Of a stretch of 44,391 nucleotides of DNA, positions 9,301 through 16,652 are shown piece by piece. Numbering within the stretch: position 1 is the first letter of the stretch; each line of letters begins with the position of its first letter. The stretch spans positions 1 to 44,391 of the forward strand of contig CAISLN010000122.1 of NCBI GenBank assembly GCA_903886275.1. Direction: 5' to 3'. A model generated the notes under the pieces. The model was not told the origin of the DNA. It worked only from the letters and a program-made list of their open reading frames with translations, and ran no database searches. The position numbers were made by a program, and so were the translations under genes. The DNA comes from an uncultured beta proteobacterium. GTDB taxonomy: Bacteria > Pseudomonadota > Gammaproteobacteria > Burkholderiales > Burkholderiaceae_C.

Positions 9301-12300
9301 ACCTGACTGCACCCGAGACGACCAAGGACGCCACCGCTGCCGCCAACCTTGCTGCCTACCTTGCTGCAAAGGCCGTGGTGACCACCGACGTTGCTGGTGC
9401 GAGCACCGACCCAGCGACCGCAGTGAGCACCCTGGGCGCAGTGAGTAATCCCGCCACGGCCACAGCGGCTACCGCGGCTGCCCAAAAGTGGGTCATTGAT
9501 GCGGCCAAGCAAAGCACCGACACCGTGCTGCAAAACACGGCTGCTGCTGCGCTCAAGGCTGCCGCTGTGGCCACAGTGAGCACCTTGGATGACGCGGTCG
9601 CCAGCGCGGCTATGTCTGACGCGACCACTGCCACCACGGCTGCTGCCAACAACGCGATCGCTGCGAATGCGCTGCTGGTGCTCGCACAAAATGCCAGCGC
9701 AGCCGCCAACCTTGTGGCGTACAACGCGGTCCATCTGGTGGTCACTACCGACCTCACGGGTGCCAGCACCGATTCAGCGACTGCGGCGACCGCCCTGGCC
9801 GCAGTGAGCACAGCTGCCACGGCCACAGCGGCTATCGCTGCCGCGCAAAAGTGGGTCACTGATGCGGCCAAGCAAAGCACCGACACTGCGCTGCAAAGCA
9901 CGGCTGCTGCTGCGCTCAAGGCAGCCACTCTTGCCACAGTGAGCACCTTGGACGACGCGGCTGCGGCGACGGCTATGTTTGACGGGGCCCTGGCCACCAT
10001 AGCCGCAGCCAACAACCTGATCGCAGCGAATGCGGCGCAGTTGCTTGCCCAGACTGCGCAGAGCAACCTGACTGCCTCCGAGGTTTCCAAGGATGCCGCC
10101 GCTGCAGCCAACTTGACGGCGTACAAGCTGGCCCAGGGTGTGGTCGCCACCGACGTTGCAGGTGCCCGCACCGATCCAGAGAGCACCGTAAGCGCTTTGG
10201 CCGCAGTGAACACAGCCGCCACGGCCACAGAGGCCATTGCCGCCGCCCAAAAGTGGGTCGCTGATGCGGCCAAGCAAAGCACCGACACCCTGCTGCAAAG
10301 CATGGCCGCCGCTGCGCTCAAGGCTGGCGCTGTGGCGACTGTCAGTACCTTAGATAACGCGGGCGCAACTGCGGCTATGTCTGACGCGGCCACAGCCACC
10401 ACTGCGGCTTCCAACAACGCGATCGCAGCGAATGCGGCATTGGCAGCGGCCAACCAGGTGCAGACCAACCTGACTGCACCCGAGGCAGCCAAGGGCGTCA
10501 CCGCAGCCGCCAACCTGAGCGACTACAACGCGGTCAAGGTTGCGGTGGCCGCCGACGTTGCTGGTGCGAGCGCCGACCCAGCGACCGCAGTAATCGCTCT
10601 GGCCGCAGTGAGCACAGCCGCCACGGCCACAGCGGCCACAGCTGCCGCGCAAAAATGGGTCGTTGACGCGGCCAAGCAAAGCACCGACACCCTGCTGCAA
10701 AGCATGGCCGCTGCTGCGCTCAAGGCCGTCACTGTGGCGACTGTTAGCACCTTGGATGATGCGGGTGCCATCGTGGCCATGTATGACGCGGCCACAGCCA
10801 CCACGGCAGCTGCCAATAACGCGATCGCGGCGAATGCGGCATTGGCAGCCGCCAACCTGGCGCAGAGCAACCTGACCGCCCCCGAGGCGACCAAGGACGC
10901 CGCCGCAGCAGCCAACCTTGCTGCGTACAAGCTGGCCAAGGGTGTGGTGGCCACCGACGTTGCGGGTGCAAGCACCGACCCAGCGAACACAGTCAGCGCC
11001 TTGGCCGCAGTGAGCACGGCCGCAACGGCTACAGCGGCTACCGCTGCCGCGCAAAAGTGGGTCGATGATGCGGCCAAGCAAAGCACCGACACTGCGCTGC
11101 AAAGCACCGCCGCCGCTGCGCTCAAGGCTGTCGCTGTGGCCACGGTGAGCACCTTGGATGACGCAGGCGCGACTGCGGCGATGGCTGACGCAGCCACAGC
11201 CACCACGGCAGCGGCCACCAACGCGATCGCAGCGAATGCGGCATTGGCAGCCGCCAATCAGGCACAGAGCAACCTGACGGCTCCCGAGTCAACCAAGGAT
11301 GCCAACGCTGCTGCCAACTTGAGCGCCTACAACGCGGTCAAGGTTGTGGTGGCCGCCGACGTTGCTGGTGCGAGCGCCGATGCTGCGACCGCTGTGACCG
11401 CCCTGGGTGCCGTGAGCACGGCCGCCAAGGCCACAGAGGCCATCGTTGCTGCCCAAAAGTGGATCACGGACGCGGCCCAGCAAAGCACCGACACCCTGCT
11501 GCAAAGCATGGCCGCTGCTGCGCTCAAGGCTGGCGCTGTGGCGACTGTTAGCACCTTGGATGATGCGGCCGCCAACGTGGCTGTGTCGGATGCGGCCACA
11601 GCCGCGGCGGCAGCTGCCAACAACGCGATCGCAGCGAATGCGGTACTGGTGCTCGCGCAAACTGCCAGTGCAGCAGCCAACCTGACGGCCTATAACGCGG
11701 TCAAGCTGGTGGTCACTAGCGACGTTGCTGGTGCAAGCACCGACCCTGCGGCCGCTGCAACAACGCTGGCTCTTGCGAAGACTGCTGCCACGGCCACAGC
11801 GGCCATCGTTGCCGCCCAAAAGTGGATCGCCGACGCGGCCCAACAAAGCGCCGATACCGCGCTGCAAAACACGGCCGCCGTTGCGCTCAAAGCCTCCACT
11901 GTTGCCACTGCCAGCACCGCGGATGACGCAGCCGCCACTACGGCCATGTCGGACACGGCCACGGCCACCACGGCTGCTGCCAACAACGCGATCGCTGCGA
12001 ATGCGGCATTGACGGCCGCCAATCTGGTGCAGAGCAACCTGGTTGCCGCCGAGGCAGCCAAGGATGCCACTGCGGCATCCAACCTTGCTGCGTACCTTGC
12101 TGTCAAGGGCGTGGTGGCCACCGACGTCACGGGTGCCAGCACCGATTCAGCGACTGCGGCCACCGCGCTGGCCGCAGTGAGTACAGCCACTACCGCCACA
12201 GCGGCCATCGCTGCCGCGCAAAAGTGGGTCACTGATGCGGCCCAGCAAAGCACCGACACCGCACTGCAAATCACGGCTGCTGCTGCGCTCAAGACTGCCG

Positions 12301-14636
12301 CTACGGCGACTGCCAGCACCTTGGATGACGCGGCCGCCAACGTGGCCATGTCTGACGTGGCCACAGCCATCACGGCGGCTTCCAACAACGCGACCGTAGC
12401 CAATGCAGCGCTGCTGCTTGCACAAACTGCGCAGACCAACCTGACTGCACCCGAGGCAGCTAAGGACGCCAACGCTGCCACCAACCTTGCTGCCTACCTT
12501 GCTGCCAAGGTTGTGGTGGCCGCCGATGTCGCTGGTGCGAGCGCTGATGTAAACGCCGCTCTGACCGCAATTGCTGCAGTGAGAACAGCTGCCCAGGCCG
12601 CCGTGAGCACAACTGCATTGACCACAGCGGCCACAGCTGCCGCCCAAAAGTGGGTGGCCAACGCTGCCAAGCAAAGCACCGACACGGCGCTGCAAAGCAC
12701 GGCTGCCGCTGCGCTCAAGGCTGCCGCTGTGGCAACTGTAAGCACCTTGGATGACGCGGCCGCCACTACGGCCATGTCGGACACGGCCACGGCCACCACG
12801 GCGGCGGCCAATAACGCGGGCGCAGCGAATGCGGCATTGGCAACGGCCAACTACCTTGGTTACAACGCTTTGATAGCGCCCGATATCGTTGACTTCAAGG
12901 CGCAACAACTCACTGCGATGACGGCTACCGCTGCCGTGGTCGATACCAGCACCCTGGCAACAGCGCTCACGAATGCCAATGCCTTCTTGGTCTCTGCGCA
13001 AAAGTTGTTCAATGACGCCACGGCTGAAAAAGCAGCGGCCGTAGCCCTGGGGCTTGCTGGCCGTACCACTGCAGCGGCATATGGGACGAACGCCAGTACC
13101 GACTTGGCAGACGCGAGCGCCAACCTGATCACGGCGCAAAAAATGAAGGCCAATGTGGACAGTCTCACGGCTGTTTATAACGGCACCATTTACCCTTTAA
13201 CGATTGCAGCAGCCCCTGGCGCTAGCGTCGCCGGACAAACCGCAGATTCAAGCAAATCCAATGTTTTGTTCCTCAACTCCGACTTCAATGCGGCCACCAT
13301 TGCCATGGTGGACACTGACTTTGCCAACAAGACCCATATGCAAACCGTACTGGTGGGGACTACAGGCAATGTGATCGGTTCCGGTGCACAAACTTACACG
13401 TTGGGGACGAATTACAGTGCGACGGGCGCTAGCAATTTTGTTGCAAGCTCAAGCAGCGGCAGCATGGCGATTGATGCTTCAGCCACCGTTGGTGCGGGGT
13501 CGTTCATGGCCAATGCGGTCGGTGGCGCCCTCACGTTTACAGCGAAAGATCAAAACGTCACTTACAACGGCAACACGCAATCGGGGGCGGTCACAGTCAA
13601 TGCGGGCAATGGCAATGACTCTATCCATGCCTTGTCGTTGTTGGCGGGGGTGGAGATTACTTTGGGCAATGGAAACAACGACGTCAAGGCCCAAGCGACA
13701 GCATCAGGCGCAGTGACTTTGAGTTTGGGCTCTGGCATCAATACGGTTGAAGCGAGCGCCAACAGCGGTGCAGTCAGCATCACGACGGGAGCAAGCAGCG
13801 AGACTTTGCATGCCAACACCTTGGCAGGCGCTATCAATATCAATGTAGGGACATTGACCAATGGTGTGGCAGCGGATGTGGTCACTATGGATGCCAACGC
13901 AGGCGGCAGTGGGGCTATCCTCATCACAGGGGGCCATGCGAGCACCACGATCAATGCAAGCTCCAATAGTGGCGCCATCACGATCAGCGAGGGCAACGGC
14001 AGCGACACCATCAACGCAGCCACCTTTTCCGGCAGCATCACCATTACCGCGGGCAATGGCGGCGACACCATTAGCACCTCCACAGGATTCGGCGCCGTGC
14101 ACATCACTACGGGCAGCGGGAACGACCATGTCACCATGGTCAGCATGATGGGCGGCGGAATTGTCGATGCCGGTGGTGGCATCAACACCATTGAACTGTC
14201 GGCGCACACAGGCCAGAGAGACACGGTGGTGGCCTTGACAGCCAGTGCGACCCTGGTCACCGGCGCGACGATAGGTGCAGCCCTGGCTGATCTTTACCAG
14301 TTTGGTGCGACCGCTGCCGCAAGCCTGAGTAGCACCGCCGAAACAAGCGTTGCAGGTACCACTGCAGCAAGCATCAGCACAGCCGGTATCTTGTCCTTCA
14401 CTGGCGCAGCAAGCCATACCGGCGCGACTTTTGCCGCCGAAGTCTTGACGTTTTTGAAGTCCACACCTGCTGAGTTTGGCAAGGCGGTGTCTTACGACGA
14501 TGGCGCCAACCAGTGGTTGTTTGTGGCGGACTCGGCCAGTGCGGGTCGCTATATCGAGTTGATAGGCTCCCATGATGCGGCCTTTGCCGGCGCTTCCACC
14601 ACGGCTGCGGATCACACGATTTTTCTGGGCGCTTAG
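6366..14636 (+). CDS. Giant (2756 aa) Ala-rich repeat surface protein/adhesin, probable type I secretion substrate
   Basis: Domain order: residues 1-160 resemble the BapA/LapF prefix domain (motifs like GDDLKLSYSEGTQVTLEGYY), with a pair of Cys near 81 and 87. A hydrophobic TLGGLTALSAFALGSLGG stretch, a Gly run and an (Ala-Pro)8 linker follow (about 160-203). Next come one Ala-rich repeat, a ~240-residue different domain (about 339-582), twelve more Ala-rich repeats (about 583-2165), a degenerate repeat, RTX-like beta-roll coils (about 2395-2610) and a C-terminal module shared with the protein at the left edge. Each full repeat carries AQKWV or AQKWI, and its composition suggests helices, unlike the Ig-like repeats of LapA or BapA. 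Start ATG 6366 has an AAGGGA ribosome binding site. Export by the adjacent system and a role in adhesion or matrix formation are inferred. An S-layer-like function is an alternative. No LapG-type TAAG site is evident before the linker. Confidence 0.9.
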   Translation: MATAATTTSLAFLNGKTLQALQAGKANSFKAKSGEHYRVVQTGEGGAQLLDDVIAKRSGDDLKLSYSEGTQVTLEGYYVECKAKTACDITLPGQDSAGYRLAGDGVAGTSLDDGTNLVYAHGSQDALMGMSRGNSALLQELAGLPPGPISYAPEASMGTERLLTLGGLTALSAFALGSLGGGGGGAAPAPAPAPAPAPAPAPAEAAKDATAAANLTAYTAAKGVVTTDVTGASTDPATAATALAAVNTAATATAAITAAQKWVTDAAKQSADTALQNTAAAALKAGAVATVSTLDDAAASVAMFDAATATTAAADNATAANAALVAANLAQSNLIAAAVHNLVDGTIVAGPVLAGNDLSVDLFQADGKTQLGLRAQVGSTGAFSIDVGSYTGVVIAKVVNGGATLDYMDEASGKATNLSANLMAMGVAKAGTATVININALTSIAVANAVASTAVMTETLATQTNAAVANAFGLTDLVGTVAVTTVNAAGTANANYTPDALTEAEKYGAVLAALSGVDGANGGNMQTTIDSLVSGATVSGSTGTLSQSAMAAVILGASNAAAHSNGTLATGLTAVVSTLLNTPEAAKDATAAASLAAYLAAKGVVATDVAGASADPVTALSALAAVSTAATATAAIAAAQKWVTDAAQQSSDTALQSTAAAALKAATVATVSTLDDAAASVAMFDAATATTAAASNVIAANAALAAANLSQSKLMASEAAKDATAAASLAAYNMAKGVVATDVVAASADAAIAVTSLAAVSTATTATAAIIAAQKWVTGAAKQSTDAALQNTAAAALKAASVATVSTLDDAAATAALFDAATAAAANNAIAANAAWTAANQAQTNLTAPESAKDATAAASLAAYNMAKGVVATDVTGASADAATAATTLGAVGTAATATEAIVAAQKWVDDAAKQSTDTVLQNTAAAALKAVAMATVSTLDDAAASAALSDAATATAAAANNAVAANAALAAANLALTNLTAPETTKDATAAANLAAYLAAKAVVTTDVAGASTDPATAVSTLGAVSNPATATAATAAAQKWVIDAAKQSTDTVLQNTAAAALKAAAVATVSTLDDAVASAAMSDATTATTAAANNAIAANALLVLAQNASAAANLVAYNAVHLVVTTDLTGASTDSATAATALAAVSTAATATAAIAAAQKWVTDAAKQSTDTALQSTAAAALKAATLATVSTLDDAAAATAMFDGALATIAAANNLIAANAAQLLAQTAQSNLTASEVSKDAAAAANLTAYKLAQGVVATDVAGARTDPESTVSALAAVNTAATATEAIAAAQKWVADAAKQSTDTLLQSMAAAALKAGAVATVSTLDNAGATAAMSDAATATTAASNNAIAANAALAAANQVQTNLTAPEAAKGVTAAANLSDYNAVKVAVAADVAGASADPATAVIALAAVSTAATATAATAAAQKWVVDAAKQSTDTLLQSMAAAALKAVTVATVSTLDDAGAIVAMYDAATATTAAANNAIAANAALAAANLAQSNLTAPEATKDAAAAANLAAYKLAKGVVATDVAGASTDPANTVSALAAVSTAATATAATAAAQKWVDDAAKQSTDTALQSTAAAALKAVAVATVSTLDDAGATAAMADAATATTAAATNAIAANAALAAANQAQSNLTAPESTKDANAAANLSAYNAVKVVVAADVAGASADAATAVTALGAVSTAAKATEAIVAAQKWITDAAQQSTDTLLQSMAAAALKAGAVATVSTLDDAAANVAVSDAATAAAAAANNAIAANAVLVLAQTASAAANLTAYNAVKLVVTSDVAGASTDPAAAATTLALAKTAATATAAIVAAQKWIADAAQQSADTALQNTAAVALKASTVATASTADDAAATTAMSDTATATTAAANNAIAANAALTAANLVQSNLVAAEAAKDATAASNLAAYLAVKGVVATDVTGASTDSATAATALAAVSTATTATAAIAAAQKWVTDAAQQSTDTALQITAAAALKTAATATASTLDDAAANVAMSDVATAITAASNNATVANAALLLAQTAQTNLTAPEAAKDANAATNLAAYLAAKVVVAADVAGASADVNAALTAIAAVRTAAQAAVSTTALTTAATAAAQKWVANAAKQSTDTALQSTAAAALKAAAVATVSTLDDAAATTAMSDTATATTAAANNAGAANAALATANYLGYNALIAPDIVDFKAQQLTAMTATAAVVDTSTLATALTNANAFLVSAQKLFNDATAEKAAAVALGLAGRTTAAAYGTNASTDLADASANLITAQKMKANVDSLTAVYNGTIYPLTIAAAPGASVAGQTADSSKSNVLFLNSDFNAATIAMVDTDFANKTHMQTVLVGTTGNVIGSGAQTYTLGTNYSATGASNFVASSSSGSMAIDASATVGAGSFMANAVGGALTFTAKDQNVTYNGNTQSGAVTVNAGNGNDSIHALSLLAGVEITLGNGNNDVKAQATASGAVTLSLGSGINTVEASANSGAVSITTGASSETLHANTLAGAININVGTLTNGVAADVVTMDANAGGSGAILITGGHASTTINASSNSGAITISEGNGSDTINAATFSGSITITAGNGGDTISTSTGFGAVHITTGSGNDHVTMVSMMGGGIVDAGGGINTIELSAHTGQRDTVVALTASATLVTGATIGAALADLYQFGATAAASLSSTAETSVAGTTAASISTAGILSFTGAASHTGATFAAEVLTFLKSTPAEFGKAVSYDDGANQWLFVADSASAGRYIELIGSHDAAFAGASTTAADHTIFLGA
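6924..6974 (+). repeat. Hexanucleotide microsatellite (GCTCCC)8 in the giant protein gene
   Basis: Eight uninterrupted copies of GCTCCC plus a final GCT encode an Ala-Pro linker between the Gly run and the first Ala-rich repeat. Because the unit is six bases, slippage would change linker length without shifting the frame. Confidence 0.95.
6975..12860 (+). repeat. Tandem array of thirteen ~402-bp repeats encoding ~134-residue Ala-rich modules
   Basis: Using the AQKW-encoding bases as a marker, copies occur at 7143, 8283, 8685, 9081, 9483, 9846, 10248, 10650, 11052, 11454, 11817, 12219 and 12645. After the first, spacings are 402 bp seven times (one further spacing is 396), 363 bp twice and 426 bp once. 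The 363-bp units lack the NLTAPEAAKDA-type linker and join through LAQNASAAANL or LAQTASAAANL. The 426-bp unit has an eight-residue insertion. A foreign domain (7379-8114) separates copies one and two, and a fourteenth, degenerate copy follows at about 12995. Copies are very similar, so recombination between them is likely and short-read assembly here should be treated with care. Confidence 0.93.
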
Positions 14637-14730
14637 GGGCCGGGCCCTGCATGAACCGCTGGTGCCCAGCGCCGCCTTGCCGCAGGAGCCCGTTGCCCAC
14701 CCGCCTGAATCGGGCTGGCGTTACTGTGGT
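14637..14730. other. Convergent intergenic region with two hairpins
   Basis: The adhesin gene and the minus-strand sugar operon end facing each other here. CGCTGG (14657-14662) pairs with CCAGCG (14666-14671), and AGCCCG (14687-14692) with CGGGCT (14711-14716). Neither is followed by a clear T-run on either strand, so a terminator function is only possible. Confidence 0.3.
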
Positions 14731-15846
14731 TTATGCAGCGCCTATGCGGGCAATGGTCTCTATCACCCGGTCCTGCTCTTCGGGGGTGAGTTCCGGGTAG
14801 ATCGGCAGGCACAGCACCTGCTGTGCAGTGGCCGTGGCCACGGGCAGGTTCTGGGCATGGGCCGAGGGCAGGCCCCGGTACATGGGGAAGTCCGATATCA
14901 GGGGATAGAAGTACCTTCTGGCAAAAATGTTGTCCCGCTTCAGGGCCTCGTAGAGCGCGTCGCGGCTGCAGCCAAAGTCCTTGCCCACCAGGACTGGAAA
15001 GTAGGAGTAGTTGGCCTGCACACCCTGGGCAGGCGCCGGGCAGTGGATGCCGCGCACACTGGTCAGGCGGCTGCGGTAGCTGGCATCGATGGCCTGGCGG
15101 GCTTCGATGGCGCGGTCTATGTATTGCAACTGCAGCAGGCCCAGGGCCGCATTGAACTCGCTCATCTTGCCGTTGATGCCAGGCGCCACCACCGTGACCT
15201 CATCGACAAATCCGAAATTTTTCAGGTGGTCAATGCGCTGCTTGGTCTTTTCGTCCTGGCAAATAATGGCGCCGCCCTCGAAGGTGTTGAACACCTTGGT
15301 GGCATGAAAGCTCAGCACCGACAGGTCGCCATGCTGCAGCACGCTGCCCCGTTCGGTGCGCACGCCAAAGGCATGGGCAGCGTCGTAGATGACCTTGAGG
15401 TTGTAGTTGTCCGCAATCCTTTGAATCGCCTCCACATCGCAGGGCCGGCCGTAGCAATGCACCGGCATGATGGCGGTGGTCTGGGGCGTGATGGCTGCCT
15501 CGATTTTTTGCGGGTCCAGGTTCAGCGTGACCGGGTCAATGTCCGCAAACACCGGCTTGATGCCGTTCCACAGCAGCGAGTGCGAGGTGGCCACAAAGGA
15601 GTAGGGCGTGGTGATCACCTCGCCGGTGATGCGCAGGGCCTGCAGCGCCGTGATCAGCGCCACGGTGGCGTTGGCAAACAGGGCCAGGTGCTGCACGCCC
15701 AGGTGCTCGGCCAGCTCCTTTTCCAGCCTCGCGTGGTTGGGGCCGCCGTTGGTGAGCAGCTTGCTGTCCCAGATCTGGCGCAGGTAGGGAATGAATTCCT
15801 CCAGCGGCGGGAGATAGGGCTGGGTGACGTAGATTTTTTTGTTCAT
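14731..15846 (-). CDS. DegT/DnrJ/EryC1-family PLP-dependent sugar aminotransferase
   Basis: This enzyme probably transfers an amino group from glutamate to a nucleotide-linked keto sugar. The 371 residues have the fold-type-I PLP pattern of the family: the cofactor-contacting Asp and His in YDAAHAF (155-161) and the Schiff-base Lys184 in SFHATKVFNTFEGG. Because this Lys is present, it is an aminotransferase and not an RfbH-type dehydratase, in which a His replaces it. It resembles VioA- and FdtB-type enzymes, but sequence alone does not tell whether it acts at C3 or C4. It is the last gene of the minus-strand operon, 15 nt after the glycosyltransferase-like gene. Its product could supply the amino sugar used by the neighbouring transferases (inference). 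Confidence 0.9.
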   Translation of the reverse strand: MNKKIYVTQPYLPPLEEFIPYLRQIWDSKLLTNGGPNHARLEKELAEHLGVQHLALFANATVALITALQALRITGEVITTPYSFVATSHSLLWNGIKPVFADIDPVTLNLDPQKIEAAITPQTTAIMPVHCYGRPCDVEAIQRIADNYNLKVIYDAAHAFGVRTERGSVLQHGDLSVLSFHATKVFNTFEGGAIICQDEKTKQRIDHLKNFGFVDEVTVVAPGINGKMSEFNAALGLLQLQYIDRAIEARQAIDASYRSRLTSVRGIHCPAPAQGVQANYSYFPVLVGKDFGCSRDALYEALKRDNIFARRYFYPLISDFPMYRGLPSAHAQNLPVATATAQQVLCLPIYPELTPEEQDRVIETIARIGAA

Positions 15847-15861
15847 AAGTTCAGCGCGCTT

Positions 15862-16629
15862 TCAGTCAGCTGCGGCATCTTGTGCCATGCGGTCCCATGC
15901 AAGCACGGGGCTTAAGTAGCCGGTCATGCAATGGGTGGAGAGGCCGGGCAGCGGTGTCAAGAGCACGCGCTGCCTTTCTTCTGACAGTTTGTTGAAGAAG
16001 TAGTAGTCGGGCAGACCCTGGGACAGGATGTCGTAGTCGGCCTCCAACGTGCGCCGCTCCATCAGGTAGGAGGCGCAGCTCGAAGGCGCGGTGCGCCAAT
16101 GGTGGCTGGCACTGTGCAGCACCTTGGAGCGCAGGTCCTCGTACATGGCGTAAATGTACTTGTCCTGGTGGTCGTAGAGCGAGAGGTATTGAAACGCCAT
16201 GCCGCTGTCAAACGCCTCCAGCACCTTGCTGACCCAGCCGTCCTGGTGCAGGTAGTCGTTTTCCAGCATGTAGATCACATCCTGGGGCTGCAGCGCCTCG
16301 GTCTGCGCCAGGTGCAGCGTGATCAGCGAAGAGTTCTTGTCCGACCCACCGGCAATCAGGCGCACCTTCAAGGGCAGCGCCGGGTTGGCGCAGTACTTGG
16401 CGATGAAGTCGTCCTGGAAATCTTCCACCGTGCCGTCGTAGATGATGTGGACCGTCACCCGGGAGGCCTGCGGGTCGCGCAGCAGGGTCTTCATCAAATT
16501 GCGAAAGCAGTTCTCGTGGCTGAACCATTCCGGCCTGGCCTTGTTGGGGTCGCGGCTGTTTTTGTCGGTTTTGATGTGCACATGGCGGTAGTAAATGTGC
16601 AGCGTGCGGGGTGTGGGTGGCGTGGCCAT
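15862..16629 (-). CDS. Putative glycosyltransferase-like protein (unassigned family)
   Basis: The 255-residue protein starts with a beta-strand pattern (TLHIYYRHVHI) and has VTVHIIYDG near 58-66 and YMLENDYLHQDGW at 120-132. That arrangement is like the nucleotide-binding strand and acidic metal-binding motif of GT-A-fold glycosyltransferases. No signal peptide or membrane segment is visible. I do not recognise a precise family, so the sugar donor and acceptor are unknown. It lies 23 nt downstream of the TPR/GT41 gene and 15 nt upstream of the aminotransferase gene in the same operon, which supports a role in glycan assembly. A sugar-modifying or scaffold role is an alternative. Confidence 0.55.
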   Translation of the reverse strand: MATPPTPRTLHIYYRHVHIKTDKNSRDPNKARPEWFSHENCFRNLMKTLLRDPQASRVTVHIIYDGTVEDFQDDFIAKYCANPALPLKVRLIAGGSDKNSSLITLHLAQTEALQPQDVIYMLENDYLHQDGWVSKVLEAFDSGMAFQYLSLYDHQDKYIYAMYEDLRSKVLHSASHHWRTAPSSCASYLMERRTLEADYDILSQGLPDYYFFNKLSEERQRVLLTPLPGLSTHCMTGYLSPVLAWDRMAQDAAAD

Positions 16630-16652
16630 AGGCTTGTCTGTTGCTCGGTCTA

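Noticed and set aside
8223..10513. Long minus-strand open frames (up to ~500 codons) across the giant repeat gene
   Set aside because: They are mirror frames kept open by the Ala-rich, GC-rich repeats; they repeat with the same period and have low-complexity products of Ala/Ser or Arg/Gly/Cys without start signals.
14572..15915. 447-codon plus-strand frame across the aminotransferase gene
   Set aside because: It is antisense to a clear DegT-family enzyme and has no recognisable domain.
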